Made by a program: the position numbers and the translations under genes. 64,000 nucleotides of DNA, taken from positions 21,275 through 85,274 of the forward strand of contig NZ_LGED01000202.1 in the NCBI RefSeq assembly GCF_001280085.1. Direction: 5' to 3'. Shown piece by piece: positions 9,134 to 17,765 of this stretch (position 1 is its first letter; each line of letters begins with the position of its first letter). The notes beneath the pieces were generated by a model, which saw nothing but the letters and a program-made list of their open reading frames with translations, was not told where the DNA came from and did not search any database. Source of the DNA: Saccharothrix sp. NRRL B-16348. Lineage in GTDB: Bacteria > Actinomycetota > Actinomycetes > Mycobacteriales > Pseudonocardiaceae.

Positions 9134-11850
9134 TGATGACGAGTTTCCGGGTGCTCGGGCCGCTGGAGGTGTGGCACGGTGACGTGCTCGTGCCGATCCC
9201 CGCCGGGCGTGCGCGGTTGTTGTTGGCGATCCTGCTGCTGAGGGCGAACCAGCCCGTCACGGCCGACGAGCTGGTCGACCGGTTGTGGGACGGTGAAGCG
9301 CCCAACCCGGACCGCGCCAGAGCCACGTTGCAGATGGTGGTGCGGCGCCTGCGGCAGGCTTTGGGCGAGGCGAACGTCGTGCGCACGGTGACGCGCGGCT
9401 ACGTGGCTGACATCGCGCCCGGTGCGCTGGACCTGCACGAGTTCCGCGACCTGGTCGGTCGGGGTCGGCTCACCGAGGCGTTGGCGCTGTGGCGGGGCAC
9501 GCCTTTGTCGGATGTGCGGTCGGACGTGCTGCACACCGAGGACGTGCCGCCGCTGGTGGAGGAGCGGCTGGCGGTGCTGCAGCGCCGGATCGCGGCGGAC
9601 CTGGCCGCGGGGCGGTCCGCCGAGCTGGTGCCGGAGCTGCGTTCGCTGACCCGTGAGCACCCGTTGCGGGAGAAGTTCTGGGGGCAGCTCATGCTGGCGC
9701 TGGCCCGGTCCGGTCAGCAGGCCGGTGCGCTCGCCGCGTTCCAGGAGGTGCGCGCCCTGCTGGCGGACGAGCTGGGCGTGGACCCGGGTGAGTACCTGCG
9801 CGAGGTGCACCAGGAGGTGCTGGGAGCGGCGTCGGAGTCGCGCGGCCGGCCGATCGCGCCCCGGCAGCTCCCGGCCGACGTGCGCAGCTTCACCGGCCGG
9901 CACGAGGAGATCGTGGTGCTGGACCGGCTGGCCGGGGACGTGCGGGCCGCCGCGGTGGTCGCGATCACGGGCATGGGAGGGCTGGGCAAGACCGCGCTGG
10001 CGGTGCACTGGGCGCACCGGGTCGCCGCGGACTTCCCCGACGGGCAGCTGCTGGTCAACCTGCGCGGCTACGACCACGACCTGCGGCCGTTGACCCCCGG
10101 CCAGGCGCTGACGCACCTGCTCGGAGGGCTGGGCATCGCGCCGGAACGCATCCCCATCGCGCTGGACGAGCAGATCGCGCTGTACCGGTCGGGGATCGCC
10201 GACCGGCGGATCCTGGTCGTGCTGGACAACGCCGCCGACGTCGCGCAGGTGCGCCCGCTGCTGCCACCCGGAGCGGGCAACTTCGCCGTGGTCACCGGTC
10301 GCAACGACCTGCGCGGCCTGGTCGCGCTCGACGACGCCGTGCTGGTCCGGCTGGACGGGTTGTCCCCGGCGGAGTCGGTGGACCTGCTGCGCCGCATCCT
10401 GGGCGCGGACCGGGTGGACGCCGAACCGGAGGCGGTGGCCGAGCTGGTGCGGGTGTGCGCGGGCCTGCCGCTGGCGCTGCGGGTGGCCGCCGCGACCCTG
10501 ACCGCGGAACCGGGCAGCGTCGCGGAGTACGCGGCGGCGCTGCGGTCGGGTGACCGACTCGCCGAGCTGGCGATCCCCGGCGACCTGCCCTCCGCGGTCC
10601 GCTCCACGTTCGCGCTGTCGCACCGCAAGCTGACGCCGACCGCGCGACGGCTGTTCCGGCTCCTCGGCGTGGTGCCGTGCCGCGACTTCACCACCGAGTC
10701 GGCCGCCGCGCTGACCGGCGTCGACCGCGCCGAGGTCCGGCGGACGCTGGGCGAGCTGCTCCGCGCGCACCTGCTGGAGCAGCCGCGGCCGGGTCGATTC
10801 GTGATGCACGACCTGCTGCGGCTGCACGCGGAGGGTCGGGCCGAGGTCGAGGAGCCCGAGCAGGAGCGGGAACGCGCCGTCGACCGGCTGCTGGACTTCT
10901 ACCTGCACAACGTCGACCGGGCGGACCGGGTGCTGCGCCGGAGCCGGACCGAGCTCCCGCTCACCCCGGTCGACGACACCGTGCCGCTGTTGGCCTTCCG
11001 CGACCACCGGCAGGTGGTGGAGTGGCTGGACGGCGAGTTCGGCAACCTGCGGGCGCTGATCGGGTTCGCGCGGGATCGCGGCAGGCTGGAGCACGCCTGG
11101 CAGCTGCCCACCGCCCTGTGGGGGTACCTGTACCTGAACTCCGTGTGGGTCGAGTGGTGGGCGTTGAACCAGATCGCGCTCGAAGCGGCGCGTCGGCTGG
11201 GCAACCGGTTCGCCGAAGCCGTCTCGCTGCACACCCTCGGCTCGATCCGGCGCAACACCATGCGCGGCGAGGAGGCGCTGCCGCTGTTGCACCAGGCGTT
11301 GGAGATCCGGGAGCGGATCGGGCACTCGCACGGCGTCAACACGACCCTGAGCGAGTTGGCCGGCGCCTACCAGGCGTTGGGGCGGTACGACCTCGCCGCC
11401 GAGTACAGCGAGCGCGCGATCGCGGGGCGCACCGAGCAAGGCGACCTGGCCGGCCTGGTCGTGAGCTTGAACAACTACGCCGGCACGCTCCTGCTGAAGG
11501 GCGACCCCGAGCAGTCGCTGGAGGTCTGCCTGCAGGCGGTCGCGCTGAGCGAGCGGATGCCCGGCGAGCTGGATTTCGGCGCGGTCGAGGAGACCCTCGC
11601 GCAGATCCTGGTGCGGCTCGGCAGGCTGCGGGACGCGGTGGACACCTACGAGTCGATCCTCGCGCGCGGCACCGACTCGTGGAGCGGCCTGAACCTCGTG
11701 CGCCTGCACGCCAACTACGCCGACCTGCTGCTGATGGTGGACGACCCGCACGCGGCCCGCACCCACCTGGTCCGGGCACTGGCCGTGTGCGTCGAGAGGG
11801 GACTGCCCCACGAGGCCGACATCCGGGCCCGCCTCGCCACGGTCGGCTGA
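9133..11850 (+). CDS. AfsR/SARP-type regulator 3 (BTAD, NB-ARC, TPR)
   Basis: Full-length SARP of about 905 residues: winged-helix/BTAD (about 1-250), NB-ARC with P-loop GMGGLGKT near residue 280 and LVVLDN, then TPR repeats over the last third. Several starts are possible (GTG 9127 and 9130, ATG 9133 and 9136); ATG 9133 or 9136 gives M(M)TSFRVLGPLEV, matching the paralogs. There is no good ribosome binding site of its own. The stop of the upstream relic overlaps ATG 9133, so translational coupling is plausible. DNA of the first domain is very similar to SARP 4 (for example around 9265-9385 and 12210-12330), so these two look like the most recent duplicates. Confidence 0.88.
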   Translation: MMTSFRVLGPLEVWHGDVLVPIPAGRARLLLAILLLRANQPVTADELVDRLWDGEAPNPDRARATLQMVVRRLRQALGEANVVRTVTRGYVADIAPGALDLHEFRDLVGRGRLTEALALWRGTPLSDVRSDVLHTEDVPPLVEERLAVLQRRIAADLAAGRSAELVPELRSLTREHPLREKFWGQLMLALARSGQQAGALAAFQEVRALLADELGVDPGEYLREVHQEVLGAASESRGRPIAPRQLPADVRSFTGRHEEIVVLDRLAGDVRAAAVVAITGMGGLGKTALAVHWAHRVAADFPDGQLLVNLRGYDHDLRPLTPGQALTHLLGGLGIAPERIPIALDEQIALYRSGIADRRILVVLDNAADVAQVRPLLPPGAGNFAVVTGRNDLRGLVALDDAVLVRLDGLSPAESVDLLRRILGADRVDAEPEAVAELVRVCAGLPLALRVAAATLTAEPGSVAEYAAALRSGDRLAELAIPGDLPSAVRSTFALSHRKLTPTARRLFRLLGVVPCRDFTTESAAALTGVDRAEVRRTLGELLRAHLLEQPRPGRFVMHDLLRLHAEGRAEVEEPEQERERAVDRLLDFYLHNVDRADRVLRRSRTELPLTPVDDTVPLLAFRDHRQVVEWLDGEFGNLRALIGFARDRGRLEHAWQLPTALWGYLYLNSVWVEWWALNQIALEAARRLGNRFAEAVSLHTLGSIRRNTMRGEEALPLLHQALEIRERIGHSHGVNTTLSELAGAYQALGRYDLAAEYSERAIAGRTEQGDLAGLVVSLNNYAGTLLLKGDPEQSLEVCLQAVALSERMPGELDFGAVEETLAQILVRLGRLRDAVDTYESILARGTDSWSGLNLVRLHANYADLLLMVDDPHAARTHLVRALAVCVERGLPHEADIRARLATVG

Positions 11851-11965
11851 AGCGTCGGGTGCGACCGTGCCGCGGAGCCTGGCCTGGCCGACCACGGGCG
11901 AGCGCGCCGGTCGAGCCGTTCGCGCGGTCGGCGGCGAGTTGTAGCCTGGTGACGTACGAGGAGGA

Positions 11966-12085
11966 GTGTTGGCGGCGCGGTTCACGGTTCCGGAGTTCTC
12001 CGCACCCTCGTCCCCGCGGCCGTCCGCGCCCGGCCCGGCCCGCTCCACCTCCCGCCCGTCGGCCGTCGAAGGTCGGTGGGCGTGA
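11966..12085 (+). CDS. Possible 39-codon leader ORF upstream of SARP 4
   Basis: An AGGAGG at 11959-11964, a perfect anti-ribosome match and the best in the array, sits just before GTG 11966 / TTG 11969. The frame reads VLAARFTVPEFSAPSS... without similarity I recognise, rich in Ser, Pro, Arg. It stops with TGA at 12083-12085, overlapping the probable SARP 4 start (GTG 12082) by 4 nt. The spacing of the binding site to the start is short. It could be a leader that couples translation to SARP 4, or chance. Evidence is the binding site and overlap only. Confidence 0.3.
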   Translation: MLAARFTVPEFSAPSSPRPSAPGPARSTSRPSAVEGRWA

Positions 12086-14877
12086 TCGCGTCGCGGTTCA
12101 ACGTGCTCAGTCCGCTCGAGGTGTGGCACGGCGACGCCTTGGTGTCGATCCCGGCCGGACGGGCGCGGATCTTGTTGGCGACCCTGCTGCTGCGGGCGAA
12201 CCAGCCGGTGACGGCCGACGAGCTGGTCGACCGGTTGTGGGACGGCGCCGCGCCGAACCCGGACCGGGCCAAGGCGACGTTGCAGATGGTGGTGCGGCGC
12301 CTGCGCCAGGCGCTCGGCGAGGCCAACGTGGTGCGCACGACCACCGGCGGCTACCTGGCGGAACTGCCGCCGCACGCGCTGGACCTGCACGAGTTCCGGG
12401 CACTGGCCGCACGGGGCCGGTTCGCCGAGGCGCTGGAGCTGTGGCGCGGCACGCCGTTGTCCGACGTGCCGTCGGACTCGCTGCGCCACGACGACGTCGA
12501 GCCGCTGCTGGAGGAACGCCTCGGCGTGCTGGAGCGCCGCTTCGACGCCGAGCTGGCGGCCGGTCGCGGCGCCGGCCACGTCGCCGAGCTGCGGTCGTTG
12601 ACCAAGCAGCACCCGCTGCGGGAGCGGTTCTGGGCGCAGTTGATCACGGCGCTGCGGATGTCCGGCAGGCGGGCCGAGGCGCTGACCGCCTACGCGGAGA
12701 TGAGGACCGTCCTCACCACCGAGCTGGGCGTCGAACCCGGTGCGGACCTGCGGGCGCTGCACGCGGCGCTGCTCGCCGAGGACGACGGCGCGGCGCCGTC
12801 CGTCCGCCTCCGCGACCACCTGCCCCGCGACCTGCCCGACTTCACCGGGCGGGCCGACGAGCTGGCGGCGGTCGCGCGGGTCGCCGACCGCGGACTGGTG
12901 TGCGCGGTGGACGGGATGGCAGGCGTCGGGAAGACGGCGTTCGCGGTGCACGCCGCGCACCTGCTGTCCGACCGGTACCCCGACGGCCGGTTCTACATCG
13001 ACCTGCACGGCTACACCGAGGGCCGTGAGCCGCGGGAGTCGCTCGACGCGCTCGCCGTGCTGCTGTACTCGCTCGGCGTGCCGCGCGAGCGCGTGCCGGT
13101 CGGGCCGGACGAGCGGGTGGCGTTGTGGCGCTCCGAGGTGGCCGGGCTGCGCGCGGTGGTCGTGCTGGACAACGCGTTCGACGCCGCGCAGGTCCGGCCG
13201 CTGCTGCCGGCCACGCCCGGCTGCCTGGTGATCGTGACCAGCAGGCGCAGGCTCGTGGGCCTGGACGGCAGCCACGCGCTGTCGCTGCCGGTCCTGCCCG
13301 AACCGGTCGCCGTCGACCTCTTCCGGCAGGTGGCGGGCCGGACCAGCCTCGACGCGGCCACGCTGACCCGGCTGGTGGAGCTGTGCGGCCACCTCCCGCT
13401 GGCGATCCGGCTCGCGGCGGCCAGGCTGCACCACCGGGCGGCGTGGTCCGCCGAGTACCTGATCGACCGGATGCGCGACGAGCGGCGGCGGCTGCGCGAG
13501 TTCGCCGCGGACGACCGGGACGTCGCGTCCGCGTTCGCCGTGTCCTACCGGACGCTGGACGACGTGCAGCGGCGCGTGTTCCGGGCGTTGGGCCACCACG
13601 TCGGCGAGGACGTGGACCGGTACTCCGGCGCCGCGCTGTCGGGGCTGCCCGCGGACGTGGTGGACGAGGTGCTGGGCGCGCTGGTCGAGGTGAACCTGGT
13701 GGAGGAACCCCGCCAGGGCCGGTTCCGGCTGCACGACCTGGTCCGCCAGTACGCGCAGGGCACCGCCGAACCGGACCACGCGGCGGTCGTCCGGCTGCTC
13801 GACTACTACCTCGCCGCGGTGAAGGTCGGCGACGAGGTGCTCTACCCGCACCGGCCGCGGCTGCCCGTGCGCACCACCGACGGGTCGCTCGAGCTGCCGG
13901 GGCTCGACACCGCCGGTCCGGCCGTGGAGTGGTTCGAGGCGGAGCGCGAGAACATCGCGGCCGCCGTGCGCCACGCCGCCCGCACCGGGCTCGACGAGCA
14001 CGCCTGGCAGCTGCCTTACCTGCTCTGGGGCTTCTACTACCACGGCGGTCACGTCCCGGACTGGATCTCCACCCACGAGATCGCCCTCGACGCCACGGTG
14101 CGGCTGGGCGACGACCGGGCACGGGCGCGCGTCCTCAGCGGGCTGGCCGGCGGCTACTGGGCCTGCGGGCGCAACGAGGAGGCGCTGGTCCGGTATCGCG
14201 AGGCGCACGCCCTGATGGAGGCGGGCGGCGAGCACGCGCCCGCGTCCGTGCTGCTGGGCAACATCTGCGCCTGCCTCGACCACCTGGGGCGGTACGAGGA
14301 AGCGCTGGAGCACGCGGAGCGCGGCGTTCGGATCCAGCGGGAGAAGGGGTTCCCGGCGCACCTCGCGGCGACTCTGCGCAACGCGGCGGCGGCGTTGACG
14401 AAGCTGGGCCGGCACGAGGAGTCGATCGAGCGCTTCCGGGAGGCGATCGAGGCGAGCGCGCAGGTCCGGGACGACCACGCGGAGGCGGCTGTGCTCATGG
14501 AGGTCGCCCGGCCGTTGAGCGCGTTGGGCCGGGAGGACGAAGCGCTCGACAGTGCCATGCGCGCGTTGGCCGCGATGGAGCGGCTGGCGGACGCCACCGC
14601 CGCGGCCGAGGCGGCGAACGTGGTGGCGGAGATCCACCGCAAGGAGGGGCGGCTGGACGAGGCGCTGGACTACTTCCGGCGCACGCTCGGCACCCTGGAC
14701 CAGGCGACGATCCCATGGGTGCACGCCGCCGCGCTGGCCGGCATGGCGGACGTCTTCGACCGCCGGGGCGACCGGGCGACGGCCGCCGAGCACCGCAGGC
14801 GGGCGATCGACCTCTACGAGCGGCTCGACAGCGACCGGGCGGCGGAGCTGAGGGCCCTGGCGGAGAAGGGCGGCTGA
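12082..14877 (+). CDS. AfsR/SARP-type regulator 4 (BTAD, NB-ARC, TPR)
   Basis: Last member of the array, about 931 residues, with the same three-part layout: winged-helix/BTAD, NB-ARC (P-loop GMAGVGKT near residue 280, VVVLDN) and a C-terminal TPR region with helix pairs such as LGRYEEALEHAERG. GTG 12082 is preferred over GTG 12076 because GAAGG (12068-12072) is then 9 nt upstream. The start overlaps the stop of a short upstream frame. Placed directly before the Rv3446c-type ESX gene on the same strand, it could influence the ESX unit, but that is only positional inference. Confidence 0.88.
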   Translation: MIASRFNVLSPLEVWHGDALVSIPAGRARILLATLLLRANQPVTADELVDRLWDGAAPNPDRAKATLQMVVRRLRQALGEANVVRTTTGGYLAELPPHALDLHEFRALAARGRFAEALELWRGTPLSDVPSDSLRHDDVEPLLEERLGVLERRFDAELAAGRGAGHVAELRSLTKQHPLRERFWAQLITALRMSGRRAEALTAYAEMRTVLTTELGVEPGADLRALHAALLAEDDGAAPSVRLRDHLPRDLPDFTGRADELAAVARVADRGLVCAVDGMAGVGKTAFAVHAAHLLSDRYPDGRFYIDLHGYTEGREPRESLDALAVLLYSLGVPRERVPVGPDERVALWRSEVAGLRAVVVLDNAFDAAQVRPLLPATPGCLVIVTSRRRLVGLDGSHALSLPVLPEPVAVDLFRQVAGRTSLDAATLTRLVELCGHLPLAIRLAAARLHHRAAWSAEYLIDRMRDERRRLREFAADDRDVASAFAVSYRTLDDVQRRVFRALGHHVGEDVDRYSGAALSGLPADVVDEVLGALVEVNLVEEPRQGRFRLHDLVRQYAQGTAEPDHAAVVRLLDYYLAAVKVGDEVLYPHRPRLPVRTTDGSLELPGLDTAGPAVEWFEAERENIAAAVRHAARTGLDEHAWQLPYLLWGFYYHGGHVPDWISTHEIALDATVRLGDDRARARVLSGLAGGYWACGRNEEALVRYREAHALMEAGGEHAPASVLLGNICACLDHLGRYEEALEHAERGVRIQREKGFPAHLAATLRNAAAALTKLGRHEESIERFREAIEASAQVRDDHAEAAVLMEVARPLSALGREDEALDSAMRALAAMERLADATAAAEAANVVAEIHRKEGRLDEALDYFRRTLGTLDQATIPWVHAAALAGMADVFDRRGDRATAAEHRRRAIDLYERLDSDRAAELRALAEKGG

Positions 14878-14938
14878 CCTCCGGCCGGGCATCGGTATCG
14901 GCTCGGCGACCCGGCGGCGGACCGTCGGTCCCGTGAGG

Positions 14939-14950
14939 TATGCATATGCA
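14939..14950. promoter_or_regulatory. Short AT-rich palindrome before the ESX accessory gene
   Basis: TGCATATGCA (14941-14950) is a perfect 10-bp palindrome, preceded by TA so that TATGCATATGCA stands out in very GC-rich DNA, 31 nt before the ATG at 14981. It may be part of a -10 region or an operator for the ESX genes downstream. No partner -35 is clear. Confidence 0.3.
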
Positions 14951-14980
14951 GGCCCGCCCCGGCCGACGAGGGGATGACGG

Positions 14981-16792
14981 ATGAGCTTGCACGTGGCGGT
15001 GGACTTCGGCACGTCCAGCACCTGCGTCGCCATGTCGCTGCACGGCCGCGAACCGCAGGTCGTCGTGGTCGACGGCCAGCCGATCGTGCCCTCCGCGGTG
15101 TTCGCCGCGGCCGACGGCACGCTGTTCGTCGGCCAGGAGGCCGAACGCCAGGCGGCGGTGGACCCGTCCCGCTACGAGCCGCACCCCAAGCGCCGGGTCG
15201 ACGAGGGCGAGCTGCTGCTCGGCTCCAGCGTGCTGCCGGTGGTCGACGTCGTGCGAGCCGTGCTGACCAGGGCCGTCGACGAGGCGCGGCACGTGGCCGG
15301 TGGCGCGCGGGTCGACCTGCTCGTGCTCACCCACCCGGCCGACTGGGGCGCGATCCGCACCAGGGTGCTGCTGCAGGCCGCCCGAGGCCTCGGCCAAGAG
15401 CTGCGGCTGGTGCCCGAGCCGGTCGCGGCGGCGGTGTTCCACTCGGCGACCCACGCCATCCCGGACGGCGCGGCGCTGGCCGTGCTCGACCTCGGCGGCG
15501 GCACGGTCGACGCCAGCGTGGTGGCCCGCCACGGCGGCACGTTCCGCGTGCTGGCCACCAAGGGCGACCCCGGCTTCGGCGGCGCGGACGTCGACCAGGC
15601 GCTGCTGGAGCACATCGGCTCGCTGGTCTCGCCCGGCGACCCGGACGCGTGGCGGCAGCTCGTCGAGGGCCGGGAGCTGTCCGACCGCCGCAAGCGCCGG
15701 GTGCTGCGCCAGGACGTGCGCGGCGCGAAGGAGACCCTGTCCCGGCACGCCTACACCGACGTGCCGATGCCGCCGCCGTTCCCCGACGCGCACGTCACCC
15801 GCACCGACCTGGAACGCCTGATCAGCACGCCGCTCACCCGGGCGGCCGCGCTGGTGGTGAGCGCGGTGCGCGACGCGGGCCTCGACCCGCGCGGCCTCGC
15901 CGGTGTGTTCCTGGTCGGCGGTTCCAGCCGCATACCGCTCGTGGCGCGGCTGGTGCTGGAGCAGTCCGGCGTGGTGCCGACGAGCATCGACCAGCCGGAG
16001 ACCGTGGTGGCCCGGGGCGCGCTGAGAGCGGTGAGCGTCGACCCGTTGCGCACGGGCGCGCTGCCCGCCGGCCAGGGCGAGGTCACCCGCAAGATCACCG
16101 AGGACCAGACCCGCAAGATCACCCGGCGGATCACGCCGTCGCCGCCCACCGGGTTCCCGCAGCCGTCGTACTTCCCGCCGCCCGTGCCCGCTCCTCCGCC
16201 CGCCCCGGCGCGCCGCAGCCGCGTGCCGCTGCTCGTGATCGCCGTCACCGCGGTGGTGGCCGTCGTCGGCGCGTCCGTGGCGTACGCGTTGTGGAACGGC
16301 GACCCCGCGACCGGCGGGCCGACTACGCCCACCACGTCCACGACCACCTCCGGCGCCACCGAGGGCCGGATCATCGCGCAGTACGACTACAGCTTCACCG
16401 TGCCGAGCGGCTGGCAGCAGACCGGCGGCCAGGTCGAGACCCGCAAGGTGCTGCTCAAACCCGAGGCGCCCGAATCCACCCGGGACGTGATCGCGGTGGA
16501 GGAGCGGCGGCTCAACTACAACGCCACCGAGGACCCGACGCGCGCCGAGACCGAATTGCGCGGCCAGTACGACCAGCGGTCGAACGTGTCCGATTTCGAC
16601 GCTTCCGCCGACTTCGCCACCAAAGATGTCGTTTACTACCGGGAAGTGGTGGACTCGGCCGTCATCGACTGGTACGTGCTGTTCCAGGACGACGTGCAGG
16701 TCAGCGTGGGGTGCCAGTACCCGCAGGACGGGCACGACCGGGTCCGCCCCGCGTGCGAGCAGGTCGTCCGCACGCTGACCGTGACCAGCTGA
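14981..16792 (+). CDS. Type VII secretion-associated protein, Rv3446c family (Hsp70-like, membrane anchored)
   Basis: 603 residues in three parts. The N-terminal ~350 residues are an Hsp70/actin-type nucleotide-binding domain with both phosphate motifs (VDFGTSSTCVAM at the start, LDLGGGTVDASV near 170) and the adenosine motif FLVGGSSRIP. A Pro-rich linker follows, then one membrane helix (about 408-432). The C-terminal ~170 residues are outside the cytoplasm. There is no Hsp70 substrate-binding domain, so it is unlikely to be a general chaperone. Rv3446c-type proteins are found beside eccC and WXG100 genes in ESX-4 loci; the exact role is unknown. ATG 14981 has GAGGGG 7 nt upstream. Confidence 0.85.
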   Translation: MSLHVAVDFGTSSTCVAMSLHGREPQVVVVDGQPIVPSAVFAAADGTLFVGQEAERQAAVDPSRYEPHPKRRVDEGELLLGSSVLPVVDVVRAVLTRAVDEARHVAGGARVDLLVLTHPADWGAIRTRVLLQAARGLGQELRLVPEPVAAAVFHSATHAIPDGAALAVLDLGGGTVDASVVARHGGTFRVLATKGDPGFGGADVDQALLEHIGSLVSPGDPDAWRQLVEGRELSDRRKRRVLRQDVRGAKETLSRHAYTDVPMPPPFPDAHVTRTDLERLISTPLTRAAALVVSAVRDAGLDPRGLAGVFLVGGSSRIPLVARLVLEQSGVVPTSIDQPETVVARGALRAVSVDPLRTGALPAGQGEVTRKITEDQTRKITRRITPSPPTGFPQPSYFPPPVPAPPPAPARRSRVPLLVIAVTAVVAVVGASVAYALWNGDPATGGPTTPTTSTTTSGATEGRIIAQYDYSFTVPSGWQQTGGQVETRKVLLKPEAPESTRDVIAVEERRLNYNATEDPTRAETELRGQYDQRSNVSDFDASADFATKDVVYYREVVDSAVIDWYVLFQDDVQVSVGCQYPQDGHDRVRPACEQVVRTLTVTS

Positions 16793-16808
16793 CTTTGTGG
16801 GGATTGTG

Positions 16809-17231
16809 ATGACCGGCATCCCGGAGGCCTTCGCCCGGTTCCGCTCGGACCTCGACGCGGCGGTGACCAGAGGCCGGCGCGCGGCGGACGCCGCGGGCGC
16901 GAAGAACGCGGCCCAGCGCGACCGGAACCGGCAGCTCGCCGAGCAGGCCAAGGCGCGGCAGGTGCGGCCGGACGGGCACGCGCCGACGTCGCCGGACGTG
17001 CAGCGGGTCGCCACCGGCTTCCGCCACCACCGCGGCCTGCCCGTGGAGGAGCTGCCCCCGGGCCAGGAACTGCTCACGCCGGAGAAATCGCGAGAGCAAA
17101 CGGACGCGAATGCAAATGCAGTTCCGCCACGCCCGGCGCTCGGTTCCCGCGCGGTGGCGGGCCCGAGCGGTCAACTTCCCCCCGAAAGGGGCGATGACGA
17201 GGACTTTTCGCAAGCGCGAATCCTCTACTGA
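16809..17231 (+). CDS. Small hydrophilic ESX-locus protein with acidic C-terminal tail
   Basis: 140 residues, not a family I can name. The first 60 residues are helix-forming and rich in Ala, Arg, Gln; the rest is Pro-rich and ends DDEDFSQARILY. No signal peptide or membrane helix. It sits 16 nt after the Rv3446c-type gene and before the WXG100 pair, so it probably belongs to the ESX unit. Its acidic DxDF-S-Q tail recalls the end of the protein at 24838-25296 (DDDDFGSQSWLT), also in an ESX context. ATG 16809 is used because GTGGGGA lies 5 nt upstream. The last 150 bases are less GC-rich than neighbouring genes. Confidence 0.6.
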   Translation: MTGIPEAFARFRSDLDAAVTRGRRAADAAGAKNAAQRDRNRQLAEQAKARQVRPDGHAPTSPDVQRVATGFRHHRGLPVEELPPGQELLTPEKSREQTDANANAVPPRPALGSRAVAGPSGQLPPERGDDEDFSQARILY

Positions 17232-17377
17232 CCCCGTTCCGGAGCCCTCCGCGTTTACAACCGCAACTACTTCCCGAGAAGTCGCGACAGCGTGGAACCA
17301 GGCATGGCAAGGTCTGCGTCGTAAGAGGCGTACGAACCAAGAACGCCTGATCACTTCGACCAAGGGGGTCGCACCCA

Positions 17378-17689
17378 ATGGCTGGTTACTCCACCGGACA
17401 TGAAGAGCTCGTCGGCGCAGCGAAGGACATCGTCAGCACCAACGGCAACGTCCAGGGCGTCCTGGGTCAGCTCGGCAACACGATCGACGGCCTGTCCAGC
17501 GCGTGGCAGGGTGGCGCGGCCATCGCCTTCAACAAGCTGATGGAGCGCTTCCGCGAGGACGCCGACAAGCTGCAGAAGGCCCTGATGGACATCGCCGAGC
17601 AGATGGACGGCAGCGCGGCGACCTACATCCAGCAGGAAGAGGAGCAGGCGCAGGAGATGTCGGCCATCACCAACCGGCTCGGCGGCTGA
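17378..17689 (+). CDS. WXG100 family ESX substrate (EsxU position)
   Basis: 103-residue WXG100 protein: two predicted helices joined by a W-Q-G turn (W43-Q44-G45) and a C-terminal YIQQE that fits the YxxxD/E export signal read by EccC. Such proteins form helical-bundle dimers and are secreted by ESX machines. It is first of a pair directly upstream of rplM, the place of EsxU in mycobacterial ESX-4. AAGGGGG 9 nt before the ATG is the ribosome binding site. The partner is presumably the product of the next gene, 76 nt downstream. Confidence 0.9.
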   Translation: MAGYSTGHEELVGAAKDIVSTNGNVQGVLGQLGNTIDGLSSAWQGGAAIAFNKLMERFREDADKLQKALMDIAEQMDGSAATYIQQEEEQAQEMSAITNRLGG

Positions 17690-17709
17690 TCCATCCGAAT
17701 TCAGGTCGC

Positions 17710-17752
17710 GTTTCCTTTTCTTTCGCTTTCCTTCTTCTTTCTGACTTCACTT
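17710..17752 (+). other. Pyrimidine-rich tract between the two WXG100 genes
   Basis: About 43 bases that are almost entirely C and T, with many T-runs, in a genome region otherwise above 70% GC. It lies in the 76-nt gap between the WXG100 genes and ends just before the AAGGGG ribosome binding site of the second. No hairpin precedes it, so it is not an ordinary intrinsic terminator. It would give an unstructured U-rich mRNA segment. Confidence 0.5.
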
Positions 17753-17765
17753 CCAAGGGGAGATC

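Noticed and set aside
3934..14877. SARP genes as part of an antibiotic biosynthetic cluster
   Set aside because: No polyketide, peptide synthetase, terpene or other biosynthetic genes lie nearby; the flanks are ESX and ribosomal genes.
8803..15120. Very long open frame (over 2,000 codons) on the minus strand opposite the SARP genes
   Set aside because: A shadow of high-GC coding sequence: its product is Arg/His/Gln/Pro-rich nonsense, and the plus strand carries clear SARP domains throughout.
17710..17752. Pyrimidine tract as the T-tail of a terminator
   Set aside because: No stable hairpin stands directly before it and the second WXG100 gene follows at once.
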